From Clostridium sp. CX1 (GTDB taxonomy: Bacteria; Bacillota; Clostridia; Clostridiales; Clostridiaceae), in NCBI RefSeq assembly GCF_025398335.1, contig NZ_JAODOO010000003.1, positions 1 to 64,000 on the forward strand: DNA of 64,000 nucleotides, written 5' to 3'. The translations under genes and the position numbers were made by a program. This document shows positions 45,742-56,647 of this stretch, piece after piece. The notes below the pieces were generated by a model, which was not told the DNA's origin, ran no database searches, and worked only from the letters and a program-made list of their open reading frames with translations. Within the stretch, counting starts at the first letter, position 1, and the number at the start of each line of letters is the position of its first letter.

Positions 45742-48700
45742 ATGTACAAAAAGATTGATAACTCTAGAAGTTTCGTAGATATGGAAAAAGACGTAATGAA
45801 ACTTTGGAAAGAAAGAGATGTAATCAAAAAGAACTTTGACCTAAATGAAGATGGTGAATATTTCACTTTCTATGATGGACCACCAACAGCTAATGGAAAA
45901 CCACATATAGGTCACGTATTAACAAGAGTTATGAAGGATTTAATTCCTAGGTATAAGGTTATGAAGGGATACAAGGTTCTTAGAAAGGCTGGATGGGATA
46001 CCCACGGTCTTCCAGTAGAACTTGAAGTTGAAAAAACTCTTGGGATTTCCGGTAAGCCTCAAATTGAAAATTATGGAGTAGAGAAGTTTATTCATAAATG
46101 TAAAGACAGTGTATTCTCCTATGTAAGCCAGTGGGAAGAAATGTCGGACAGAATAGGTTTTTGGGTGGATATGGAAGACCCTTATGTTACCTACCACAAT
46201 AATTATATAGAGTCAGTTTGGTGGGCATTAAAGCAAATATGGGATAAAGACCTTTTATATAAGGGTCATAAGATAGTCCCTTATTGCCCAAGATGTGGAA
46301 CTGCATTATCATCTCATGAGGTTTCACAAGGTTATAAAGACGTTAAGGAAGCATCAGTTTATGCTAAGTTTAAATTAAAAAATGAAGATAAATACATGCT
46401 CGCATGGACAACAACACCTTGGACGCTACCAAGTAATATAGCATTAACTATAAATAAAAATTTTGATTATGTAGAAGTGTTAAATAAAGAAGAACATTTA
46501 ATTTTAGCTGAAGGACTTTTAGGAAAGCTAGAAGGTGAATATGAAATATTAAGAAAGTTCAAAGGTGAAGAATTAATAGGATTAGAGTATGAGCAACTGC
46601 TTAAATTTGTAAAGCCAGAAGGAAAAGCGTTCCAGGTTGTTCACGGAGATTATGTAACTTTAACTGATGGTACAGGAATAGTTCATACAGCACCAGCTTT
46701 CGGTGATGACGATAATATGACTTGCCAAAAATACGGTTTAGCCTTCGTAAATCCAGTTGATACTCAAGGTCGTTTTACAGAAGAAGTTACACCATGGAAG
46801 GGAATGTTTGTAAAAGAAGCAGACCCTAAGATTATAGAGTATTTAAAAGAAAACAATTTATTATATAAAGATGAGAAGTTTTTACACTCATACCCATTCT
46901 GTTGGAGATGTGATACTCACTTACTATATTACCCAAGAGAAACTTGGTTTATCAGAATGTCTTCTCTAAGAGACAGATTAGTGAAGAATACAAATGCAAC
47001 AAACTGGTATCCTGATAATGTAAGAACAGGACGTTTTGGTAACTTTGTAGAAGGTGCTATTGACTGGGGCTTAAGTAGAGAAAGATATTGGGGTACTCCT
47101 CTTCCTATTTGGGAATGTGATTGTGGTCATAGGGAATGTATAGGAAGTATAGCTGAACTTAAGGAAAAAGGAATAAGTGTACCAGAAGATATAGAGCTTC
47201 ATAAACCATATATAGATGGAGTTAAGTTAAAGTGTGATAAGTGCGGAAAGGAAATGACGAGAGTTAGTGAAGTAATTGACTGCTGGTTTGATTCAGGATC
47301 AATGCCATTTGCTCAACATCATTATCCATTTGAAAATAAAGAGCTTTTTGAGCAAAATTTCCCAGCGCAGTTTATATCAGAAGCTGTTGACCAAACAAGA
47401 GGATGGTTCTACACCTTAATGGCTATATCTACACTTTTATTTGATAAGAGTCCATTTGAAAACTGTGTAGTATTAGGACACGTACTAGATAAACATGGTT
47501 TAAAAATGTCAAAGAGTAAAGGAAATGTATTAAGTCCAACAGTAGTTCTAGAAAACGAAGGATCAGATGCGACTAGATGGTACTTCTACACTGCTAGTGC
47601 TCCATGGCTTCCATCAAGATTCTATGAAGAAGCTGTTCAGGAAAGTCAAAGAAAGTTCTTAGGAACTCTTTGGAACGTATACTCATTCTATATATTATAC
47701 GCTGACTTAGATAACTTCAATCCGTTAGATTATAAGGATTTTGTAAGTGGTAATGTAATGGATAAGTGGATTATGTCAAGATTAAATTCCTTAATTAATG
47801 AGACAGCAGACCACTTAGATAATTACAGAATTACTCAAGCAGCTCTTAATATTGGTGAGTTCGTAGATGAACTTTCAAACTGGTATGTAAGAAGAAACAG
47901 AGCTAGATTCTGGACTGAAGATTTAACAGATGATAAGATAGGGGCTTATGTAACTTTATATAGAGTTCTTACTACTTTAACAAAGATAGCTGCACCATTC
48001 GTTCCATTTATGACCGAGGAAATATATCAAAATCTTGTAGTAAATCTTGATAAAGATGCACCAGAGAGTGTACATTTATGCAAGTGGCCTGAGTACAACG
48101 AGGAACTTGTAGATAGAGATTTAGAAGCAGATATGGAAGAGGCATATAGAATAGTTAAGCTAGGAAGAAGTGCTAGAAACTCTGCTAATATAAAGAACAG
48201 ACAGCCGCTTTTAGAAATGCTTGTAAGTGCAAAATCACTGCCTGAGTACTATGGAGATATTATAAAGGATGAATTAAATATTAAAGAGGTAGTATTTGGT
48301 GCTGATTTATCAAAATATGTTAACTTCGATATTAAGCCTAATCTCCCTGTAATAGGTAAGAAGTACGGTAAGTTGATACCAGCTATAAGAAAAGAAATAT
48401 CAGCTATGAATCAGATGGAACTTGCACAAAAAATTAGAAACGGTGAGACTGTATTAATATATGTTGATGAAGAGACAGAAATAGAGTTAAATGAGGAAAA
48501 TTTACTTGTTACAATGCAAGGTTTAGAAGGTTTTGCATTTGCTGGTGAAGGAACTATAGGAGTTGTCTTAGATACAACAATTACTGATGAGTTAAGAGAA
48601 GAAGGAAATCTTAGAGAAATACTAAGTAAGATTCAGAACATGAGAAAAGAAAGCGGATTTGAAGTAGCTGACAAGATCAATCTTTATGTTTCTGGAAATG

Positions 48701-48849
48701 AAGGCTTAGAAAATGTAGTTAAGAAACACGAAGAAGCTGTTAAAAAAGAAACTCTTACAGTAGGTATTATCTATAATGCAGAAAAAGAATATGCTAAATG
48801 CAAAATCAATGGTGAAGAGTTCAATATCGCTGTAGAAGTAGTAAAATAG
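45742..48849 (+). CDS. ileS: Isoleucyl-tRNA synthetase (type 2)
   Basis: A 1035-residue class I synthetase. HIGH at 55-58 in [14 protein letters not shown], an editing domain (about 200-400; [15 protein letters not shown]), KMSKS at 588-592, anticodon-binding domain, and a C-terminal part without the two-CxxC zinc finger typical of E. coli-type IleRS. The length and these motifs fit the eukaryote-like type 2 IleRS, a class that can be naturally resistant to mupirocin. Regulated by the preceding T-box. Terminator follows. Confidence 0.96.
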   Translation: MYKKIDNSRSFVDMEKDVMKLWKERDVIKKNFDLNEDGEYFTFYDGPPTANGKPHIGHVLTRVMKDLIPRYKVMKGYKVLRKAGWDTHGLPVELEVEKTLGISGKPQIENYGVEKFIHKCKDSVFSYVSQWEEMSDRIGFWVDMEDPYVTYHNNYIESVWWALKQIWDKDLLYKGHKIVPYCPRCGTALSSHEVSQGYKDVKEASVYAKFKLKNEDKYMLAWTTTPWTLPSNIALTINKNFDYVEVLNKEEHLILAEGLLGKLEGEYEILRKFKGEELIGLEYEQLLKFVKPEGKAFQVVHGDYVTLTDGTGIVHTAPAFGDDDNMTCQKYGLAFVNPVDTQGRFTEEVTPWKGMFVKEADPKIIEYLKENNLLYKDEKFLHSYPFCWRCDTHLLYYPRETWFIRMSSLRDRLVKNTNATNWYPDNVRTGRFGNFVEGAIDWGLSRERYWGTPLPIWECDCGHRECIGSIAELKEKGISVPEDIELHKPYIDGVKLKCDKCGKEMTRVSEVIDCWFDSGSMPFAQHHYPFENKELFEQNFPAQFISEAVDQTRGWFYTLMAISTLLFDKSPFENCVVLGHVLDKHGLKMSKSKGNVLSPTVVLENEGSDATRWYFYTASAPWLPSRFYEEAVQESQRKFLGTLWNVYSFYILYADLDNFNPLDYKDFVSGNVMDKWIMSRLNSLINETADHLDNYRITQAALNIGEFVDELSNWYVRRNRARFWTEDLTDDKIGAYVTLYRVLTTLTKIAAPFVPFMTEEIYQNLVVNLDKDAPESVHLCKWPEYNEELVDRDLEADMEEAYRIVKLGRSARNSANIKNRQPLLEMLVSAKSLPEYYGDIIKDELNIKEVVFGADLSKYVNFDIKPNLPVIGKKYGKLIPAIRKEISAMNQMELAQKIRNGETVLIYVDEETEIELNEENLLVTMQGLEGFAFAGEGTIGVVLDTTITDELREEGNLREILSKIQNMRKESGFEVADKINLYVSGNEGLENVVKKHEEAVKKETLTVGIIYNAEKEYAKCKINGEEFNIAVEVVK

Positions 48850-48855
48850 TAACTT

Positions 48856-48898
48856 AAAATGTGTATAAGATAAGTTCAGTATCTTATACACATTTTTA
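48856..48898 (+). terminator. Terminator of ileS
   Basis: AAAATGTGTATAAGATA pairs with TATCTTATACACATTTT around a 7-base loop, followed by TATT. Confidence 0.9.
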
Positions 48899-48975
48899 TT
48901 CACCAAAAAAATTAATATTTAATAGTAAAATTCTTAGGAGTAGGACAAGACTTTTTCACAATATTAGGAAATAAT

Positions 48976-48984
48976 TGTGGATAA
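48976..48984 (-). promoter_or_regulatory. Single DnaA box
   Basis: TGTGGATAA, an exact consensus box on the minus strand, isolated in the ileS-lacI gap. Chance occurrence is possible. Confidence 0.3.
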
Positions 48985-49024
48985 AAACCTGTCTAAAGGT
49001 TTATATTATAAATCAAGAGAATAA

Positions 49025-50081
<1,057 letters not shown>

Positions 50082-50083
<2 letters not shown>

Positions 50084-50135
50084 TAAAAGACGACGTAATT
50101 TAGGGAACAATTCCTAAGTTACGTCGTCTTTTACT
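50082..50135 (+). terminator. Terminator of the lacI-type gene
   Basis: AGTAAAAGACGACGTAA and its exact complement bracket an inner stem (GGAA-TTCC), followed by GTTTTTAT. It separates the regulator from the accessory island to the right. Confidence 0.9.
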
Positions 50136-50287
50136 GTTTTTATGTAAAATACTCTAGTAATACTTATAAAACCCTGTCATTAAAAAATGAATTATGGTAA
50201 ACGAAAATTTTGAACAATTTAAAATGAAATGGTATAATTTTACATAAAAGTAAATATACTTACAGATTAAATTGTGGAGGGTATAAA

Positions 50288-53200
50288 ATGGATTATAGAG
50301 AGTGTGTTAAAGATATTTTCTTATATTTGCTTAATGTAAAGAAACTAGGTGAAAAAGTAGTAAAGAATATTTGGGGATATGATAAGTTTTACTTGGAAAG
50401 TCAGCTTAAAAAAACAGAGGGATGTGTTATAAATAAAAACCCAAATAAAAAGTGGTGGGTTAAAGTAGGTGAAAAGTCCAATGAGTTATATACAAGATTA
50501 CTTAGTTTATATAGAGAAATAGATGAGGGAAATGAGGACATAGAAATAGTTTGGGGACATGGACTTATGGCATGGAAGGTTGCTGATGAAGGTATACTCC
50601 ATCCTATCTTAACTACTAAGCTGAAGCTGAATTTTAATTCTGAAAAAGAAGTTTTTACGTTAAATCCACAACATAAAACATTAATGGAGACAGATATCTT
50701 TAGTGGGATTGATGTTCCCAATTTAAAAAGTATATTGGAAATGGAAGGTAGAATTAGAGAAACTGACCTAGACCCTAGAGAAACAGAAAGTATTATTAAT
50801 ATTTTTTCTGAACTAACAGCATATCTAAGTGTTGATGGAAAGGTAATAAAACAGGATGCCTTCAATTCAAACCTGGAGATACCAAATCATCCAGTTATAT
50901 ATGATTGTTCAGTGTTTATAATAAAAAGGAACAATGCAAAACTGTGGAATAAGGAAATTACTAACATTGTAAGAGAGTTAGATAGAGGTTACCCAATACC
51001 AAAAACAATAAAGGCATTAGTGAAAGATGTAAAATTAAGTGAGGATGAGGAAGATGTTAAAAAGTGGAACAAGCTAAATAAAAGGTTGTTTTTTCCTTTA
51101 CCATCAAATGATGAGCAGAAAGAAATTGTTAAAAGGATAAGTAAAAACTATGGTGTAGTGGTACAGGGGACACCAGGAACAGGAAAAACTCATACTTTAG
51201 CTAATTTGATATGTCATTTGATGGCAAATGGCAAAAGAGTGCTTGTAACTAGTGAAACGGATAGAGCTTTGAGAGTCTTACTTGAAAAAATACCGGAGCA
51301 GGTAAGGCCCTTTTGTTTAAGTATTTTAGGAAAGGATACTAATTCTCTAAGGGAATTGGAAGAATCTATAAAGAGAACAGCGGCTAATTTAACTTTGGAT
51401 AAGAATAAAGTATATAAGAAACTAGAAGAACTTGAAATGCAACTTAAAAATTGTAAGGAAACTGAAAGGTTTTTGTACAACAAGCTTGACGAAATTGAAA
51501 AAGTTGAAAATAGAGGTTTTAGTTTTCAAGGACAAAACTATAAGGTTATAGACGCTGTTAAATGGGTCACAAAGCATGGTAATGAATATTCTTGGATAGA
51601 AGATAATGTAGAAAAGGAACAACAGATACCTCTAAATGAAAGTGAATTTAACAAGTTGCTATCTTTGTTAAAGGAGATAAGAAAAGAAGACATGGAGTTA
51701 TATGATAGCATAGCAGTTACAGTAGACAAGCTATCAATTAGTGATAAATTATGTAAAGTAGTAACTGAATTTAAGAGATTAAGCAATAACTATAAAGAGT
51801 ACACAAGTAATATAGAGGGATGGAGGGTACCTGATAACAATAGATGTAATTACGATGGTATTTTAAATCTATTGAAGCAATGCAGATCAAAAATAGAAGA
51901 ATTGGAAAATGACATGTTTGAGGGCATATTAAGTAACTATAGCAATAATAAAATAGCTTATGAATCTTTTAATGATATAGCTCGCAAATGCAATGATTAT
52001 ATGTCACTTTTAAGTAATATAAGAAATAGATTAGGAAACCATATTGTTCAAATCCCAGAAAATGTTGATATTTATAGATTTAATAATGACCTTAATACAT
52101 TATATAATAACTTGACTTTAAGAGGCAGGGTAGGAAGGTTTTTTAGACTATCTCATCCAGAATGCAACTATATTATTAGAGAGTGTAGAATTGATGGAAA
52201 TAATATAGAAAGTATAGAACAGGTATCGATTCTTAAGCTTTACGCTCAAAAAAAAATAATTTGGAGAGAATTAAAAGCACTATGGAATAATACCGTAAAA
52301 CAATATGGTGGAAAAATAATTACAGAAGTAGAAAGTAATTTAGACTTACTAATAATTGAAGAGTATATAAAAAAGCTAAATATAATGGTTAATTGGAATA
52401 AGAACTATAAGAGTAAGGTTATATCAATGCTAGGTAGAATTTCTGCCCCTAATAATATTAATTGGTATAAGAAGGACAGCTATGATTACCTAATAAGTTG
52501 TATTGAAGCTATAAGAAATTTGGATGAATATGATAGATTAAAAGCCTATATTCAAATAACAAAAAAGTGGCTTTGTAACAATGAAAAATTACGGGAATTA
52601 TATACAGCTGTTGACGAGTTAGATACCGTTAAAATAAAACATGCTTTAAATAAGATAGAAAGAGTTAAGGCACTAAAAAATAAGTTTTTAGAATTAAATA
52701 TTCTTATAGAAAAACTACAGAAGAAATGTCCGTTAACTGCTGAAAAAATAATTAACAATTGGCAATACAGCAGCATTCTTTATAAAGATTGGGTAAATGC
52801 ATGGAGGTGGGCTAAGTGGAATAGTTTATTGAAAGGAATTAATGATATAGACATTGAGAATATAGAAAAGTCTATAGATCAGGAAAAGGATAAAGAAAGA
52901 AAAATTATTGAGGAAATTGTGGCAAAAAGAACTCTATATAATCAGATATTAAAAACTACAGAAAGAGAAAAGAAAAGTCTTTTTGCATGGATGCAAGCAA
53001 TGAAAAAGCTTGGTAGAGGAACAGGAAAGTCAGCATTAGAGTATAGAAAAATAGCTCAAAAGGAGATGGAGGAGTGTAAAGACACTATACCTGTATGGAT
53101 TATGCCTCTAAATGCTGTAATTGAAAACATAAGTTTATCATGTAATCTATTTGATGTGATAATTATCGATGAGAGTAGTCAAAGTAACATATTTTCTATT

Positions 53201-54367
53201 TGTGCATTAGCTAGAGCTGAAAAAGCTGTTATAGTTGGTGATGATAAACAGTTAAGTCCTGAACCAATTGGAATTAATTACGAACAAGTTGAAGCTTTAA
53301 TCAGTAGGTATCTAAAAAAGATACCTAACAATGAGTTGTTTGACCTTCATACCAGCCTATATAATACAGCTCTAAGGGTATTTCCTAATAGATTAATTTT
53401 AAAGGAGCATTTTAGATGTTTACCTGAGATAATTAATTTTAGTAATGAAACATGCTATTCTAGGTCGATAAATTCACTAAGGCATGCAGGATACCAGGAA
53501 GGTTTGAAGCCACCGGTCATGGCTATAAAAGTTGATGGAGGATATAGAGATAAGTATAAACCAATAAATGTTTTAGAAGCAGAGTGTTTAGTTAACAAAA
53601 TGGTAGAGTGTTGTAAAGATGAAAGGTATTCAGGAATGACTTTTGGCGTTATATCTCTTTTAGGGGAGAGTCAAAGCTGCTTAATAGAAGAGATGATAAG
53701 AGAAAAATTAGGACAGGATGAAATAGCTAAAAGAAAAATTAATTGCGGGGATGCCTATTCTTTTCAGGGTGATGAAAGAGATGTAATGTTTTTATCTATG
53801 GTAGTTTCAAATAATGTAAAGTTTACGTCTCTTACTAAGGATTCAGATATAAGGAGGTTTAATGTTGCAACAACTAGAGCAAAAAATCAAATGTGGCTAT
53901 TTCATTCTATAGATTTGAAGGATTTAAAGGTAGACTGTGTAAGATATTCTTTACTGAACTATTGTTTGAACCATAAAAGTCAACCTATTAAAGGTAATAA
54001 TCTTGGACTCTATTTTAAGTCCAATTTTCAAAAAGATGTTTATGAAATGCTGATTAAAAGAGGATATTCAGTGATACCTAAGGTTAATTTAGGAACATAT
54101 AAAGTAGATTTTATAATAAGAAGCGAAAGAAATGAGGCAGCGATTATATGTGAGGGAGAGGGGAGTTATAGTAGTAGTAGGAAAGAGAGTATAGAAGAAA
54201 AATTAGAGCTTAAAAGAATGGGGTGGGATATTTTTAGAATCAGGGGATGTGAGTTTTATTACAATCCAGAGGAAACAATGGAGATATTATCAAGGAAGTT
54301 AAAGAGTATAGGAATAGAACAGGATGAGGTTAAAAATGATGTTCGCAACAATTTGAAAATTGTGTAA
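50288..54367 (+). CDS. SF1 helicase with C-terminal DUF559/MTES_1575-like nuclease domain (defence candidate)
   Basis: A 1359-residue protein. Residues 1-270 are an unassigned N-terminal domain. SF1 (Upf1/Dna2-like) motor: Walker A GTPGTGKT (294-301), motif Ia VLVTSETDRAL, a long helical insertion (about 370-900), Walker B IIIDESSQ (DESSQ at 961-965), VGDDKQLSPEP (motif III), YSFQGDERDVMFLSMV, and NVATTRAKNQMWLF (motif VI). C-terminal nuclease-like fold (about 1235-1350): KVDFIIRS (D1274), ICEGEG (E1289), and MGWDIFRIRGCEFYYNPE, as in DUF559 and MTES_1575 endonucleases. It resembles Hhe-type helicase-Vsr and related phage-defence proteins but has no exact match I know. A DNA methyltransferase gene follows after 70 bases. 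Confidence 0.85.
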   Translation: MDYRECVKDIFLYLLNVKKLGEKVVKNIWGYDKFYLESQLKKTEGCVINKNPNKKWWVKVGEKSNELYTRLLSLYREIDEGNEDIEIVWGHGLMAWKVADEGILHPILTTKLKLNFNSEKEVFTLNPQHKTLMETDIFSGIDVPNLKSILEMEGRIRETDLDPRETESIINIFSELTAYLSVDGKVIKQDAFNSNLEIPNHPVIYDCSVFIIKRNNAKLWNKEITNIVRELDRGYPIPKTIKALVKDVKLSEDEEDVKKWNKLNKRLFFPLPSNDEQKEIVKRISKNYGVVVQGTPGTGKTHTLANLICHLMANGKRVLVTSETDRALRVLLEKIPEQVRPFCLSILGKDTNSLRELEESIKRTAANLTLDKNKVYKKLEELEMQLKNCKETERFLYNKLDEIEKVENRGFSFQGQNYKVIDAVKWVTKHGNEYSWIEDNVEKEQQIPLNESEFNKLLSLLKEIRKEDMELYDSIAVTVDKLSISDKLCKVVTEFKRLSNNYKEYTSNIEGWRVPDNNRCNYDGILNLLKQCRSKIEELENDMFEGILSNYSNNKIAYESFNDIARKCNDYMSLLSNIRNRLGNHIVQIPENVDIYRFNNDLNTLYNNLTLRGRVGRFFRLSHPECNYIIRECRIDGNNIESIEQVSILKLYAQKKIIWRELKALWNNTVKQYGGKIITEVESNLDLLIIEEYIKKLNIMVNWNKNYKSKVISMLGRISAPNNINWYKKDSYDYLISCIEAIRNLDEYDRLKAYIQITKKWLCNNEKLRELYTAVDELDTVKIKHALNKIERVKALKNKFLELNILIEKLQKKCPLTAEKIINNWQYSSILYKDWVNAWRWAKWNSLLKGINDIDIENIEKSIDQEKDKERKIIEEIVAKRTLYNQILKTTEREKKSLFAWMQAMKKLGRGTGKSALEYRKIAQKEMEECKDTIPVWIMPLNAVIENISLSCNLFDVIIIDESSQSNIFSICALARAEKAVIVGDDKQLSPEPIGINYEQVEALISRYLKKIPNNELFDLHTSLYNTALRVFPNRLILKEHFRCLPEIINFSNETCYSRSINSLRHAGYQEGLKPPVMAIKVDGGYRDKYKPINVLEAECLVNKMVECCKDERYSGMTFGVISLLGESQSCLIEEMIREKLGQDEIAKRKINCGDAYSFQGDERDVMFLSMVVSNNVKFTSLTKDSDIRRFNVATTRAKNQMWLFHSIDLKDLKVDCVRYSLLNYCLNHKSQPIKGNNLGLYFKSNFQKDVYEMLIKRGYSVIPKVNLGTYKVDFIIRSERNEAAIICEGEGSYSSSRKESIEEKLELKRMGWDIFRIRGCEFYYNPEETMEILSRKLKSIGIEQDEVKNDVRNNLKIV

Positions 54368-54437
54368 AAATATTTAAGGGAGAATATTTTCTGTATATAA
54401 TTATAATTAGATGTTATTTTGATACAAGGGTGATTAT

Positions 54438-56600
54438 ATGGTTAAGATGATTTATAAGAATATTCCCGTAAAGTTCATATCCGGTATTTCTAAAAAAGAG
54501 GCAAATAGCAAGAAGCCTATATACCAGGTTCATAAGTGGTTTGGAAGGAAAACAGATGCTATATTCAGAAGTATACTTTTATCATTGCAGTTAGACGAGG
54601 ATAATATAGATACGTTTAGTAATAACTATTACAAGGATAACCATGATGTTTTAAAGGGAAAGATAATATTAGATCCATTTATGGGAGGGGGAGTAACTCT
54701 TGTAAATACCTTAAGATTTGGAGGAAAGGTTGTAGGAATAGATATTAATCCTGTAGCGTGGTTTATAACTAAAAATGAGCTTCAGCTCCCAAATAGAAAT
54801 AAGAGAGAAGAGTATTATTCTATAGAAGAGTTAACAAGAAGATTAGAGGAGGAATTTCATAAACTTGAAGAAAGCATTGGAAGAGAAATAAAAAAAATCT
54901 ATACTACAACAATATATGATTCAGATAAGAAAATTAGAAAAGAAGTAGATATAATGTATATACTTTGGGTAAAGAGGGTTAAATGCCCTAGTTGCGGAAA
55001 GTATGTAAGACTATTTCCAGCACATTCCATAACCAAGATTCATAGAAAAAATTTTGAAAACTATAACATATGTCCTCGATGTGGGGAAATTGTTAGAGGT
55101 AATGAATTAGAGTTGCATTGTAGTAACTGCGGGCTTAATTTTAAAAAAGATAGGGGTAACTATAGAGGTAGAAACTTTATATGTTCAGGTTGTGGTGAAA
55201 AATTTAATTTAGTAAGAGATATAATGAGGAAAAGAAAAACTCCCCTTTCTTCCAGCATGTATGCTATACAGTATTATGATCCTGATACTGGCAAAAAGGG
55301 GTTTAAAGTTCCTGATAAAGAGGATTTGAATAAATATAATGCTATAAGAAAGAAAGCTAAAAATATAACAGTTGATATTTCGAGGTTTATTCCCCATAGT
55401 AAAATACCTAATGGGTACAATACCAAACAGATACAAAATCATAATTATAGATATTGGAAACAAATGTTTAACGATAGACAATTATATTATTTGTCAAGGT
55501 TACTGGAAGAGATAGATAAAATACCTGACCTAATAATAAAGGAACTATTCCTTTGTGTTTTTTCTAATACAATTAACGCTAATAACATGTTTTGTATTTA
55601 TAACTCTCAATGTATGAAAATTGAACCTTTATTTGGAGATCATCATATGGCACCTGTGATGAATCCTGTGGAAAACAATATATGGGGAACAAGGTTTGGC
55701 AGAGGAAGTTTCACAAAATCTTTTAAAGGGATTTTGCAAAGTAAAAAATTCAATTACTTTCCCTACGAAAGACTAATTGTAGACGGAAAAAACAGTAATA
55801 AGGTTATAAAGAATGAAGAGTTCCACTCAGAGTTTGCAAGTGACTTTAATGAATTAACTAGCAAAAATAAAAACACTATATTGAGGTATGGCTCTGCTGA
55901 AAACCTATCATTTTTGCCTTCAAGATCGATAGATGCAGTGATTACAGACCCACCATACTATTCAGCAATCAATTATGGAGAACTAAGTGAATTTTTCTAT
56001 TCTTGGTCTAAATTAATTTTAGAGAATAAATACGACTTTTTTCAATCGGAACATATAATAAGCGATAACGAGGTCACTGTTAGTGAAGCAAAAGGAATAA
56101 CTAAAGATGAGTTCATTTTCAAGTTAACTAGATGTTTTACTGAAATAAAAAGAGTTCTAAAGGAGGATGCACCGTTAATACTTACATATAACAACAGTTG
56201 TTCAGAAGGTTGGCAAGCTTTAGCCCAGCCTATGTTTAACTCAGGTTTTATAGTAGAAAAGACATATCCTGTACATACAGAATTAAGAGCAGGACTTATA
56301 GATAACAGAAGAGAGAAAATGAATTATGACCTTATTATAGTGGCTAGGGTAAAAGAAAATAATAATAACTGTTCAATACAGATTAATGAATTTTTAGAAA
56401 AAGTGGAAATTGAGTTTCAAAAAACCTACCTAGAGTTAGAAGATGAAAATTTATCTGTTATAGATATGAATTTGATTAGAGTTGGAAAGGTTTTCGAAAT
56501 CTACTCTCAGTGTTATACTAATATATATAAAGGAGACACTAGAATAAGCTTCCAGGATATATTAGAATGTATATATAAAAAGATTCCAATTGTAATATAG
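54438..56600 (+). CDS. Zn-ribbon DNA adenine/cytosine-N4 methyltransferase (COG1743-like)
   Basis: A 720-residue DNA methyltransferase. Near the N terminus KKPIYQVHKWFGRKTDAIFR resembles DUF1156-type methylases. Motif I DPFMGGG (79-85) and GIDINPVAW bind SAM. Between motif I and IV lie four CxxC pairs (C183/186, C212/215, C228/231, C249/252), two zinc ribbons. Catalytic motif IV DPPY is at 504-507 (TDPPYYSAINYGELSEFFYSW). Motif order I then IV with a large insert fits the alpha class of amino-methyltransferases. Paired with the upstream helicase-nuclease, it would protect host DNA. It ends 47 bases before prdR. Confidence 0.88.
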   Translation: MVKMIYKNIPVKFISGISKKEANSKKPIYQVHKWFGRKTDAIFRSILLSLQLDEDNIDTFSNNYYKDNHDVLKGKIILDPFMGGGVTLVNTLRFGGKVVGIDINPVAWFITKNELQLPNRNKREEYYSIEELTRRLEEEFHKLEESIGREIKKIYTTTIYDSDKKIRKEVDIMYILWVKRVKCPSCGKYVRLFPAHSITKIHRKNFENYNICPRCGEIVRGNELELHCSNCGLNFKKDRGNYRGRNFICSGCGEKFNLVRDIMRKRKTPLSSSMYAIQYYDPDTGKKGFKVPDKEDLNKYNAIRKKAKNITVDISRFIPHSKIPNGYNTKQIQNHNYRYWKQMFNDRQLYYLSRLLEEIDKIPDLIIKELFLCVFSNTINANNMFCIYNSQCMKIEPLFGDHHMAPVMNPVENNIWGTRFGRGSFTKSFKGILQSKKFNYFPYERLIVDGKNSNKVIKNEEFHSEFASDFNELTSKNKNTILRYGSAENLSFLPSRSIDAVITDPPYYSAINYGELSEFFYSWSKLILENKYDFFQSEHIISDNEVTVSEAKGITKDEFIFKLTRCFTEIKRVLKEDAPLILTYNNSCSEGWQALAQPMFNSGFIVEKTYPVHTELRAGLIDNRREKMNYDLIIVARVKENNNNCSIQINEFLEKVEIEFQKTYLELEDENLSVIDMNLIRVGKVFEIYSQCYTNIYKGDTRISFQDILECIYKKIPIVI

Positions 56601-56647
56601 CAGATATAACACTATAATTAAATTAAAAGACTAAGGTAGGTGAAAAA

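Noticed and set aside
50136-56647. Integrative element ends around the helicase-methylase pair
   Set aside because: I see no direct repeats, tRNA or integrase at either side, so the island borders are set only by neighbouring genes.
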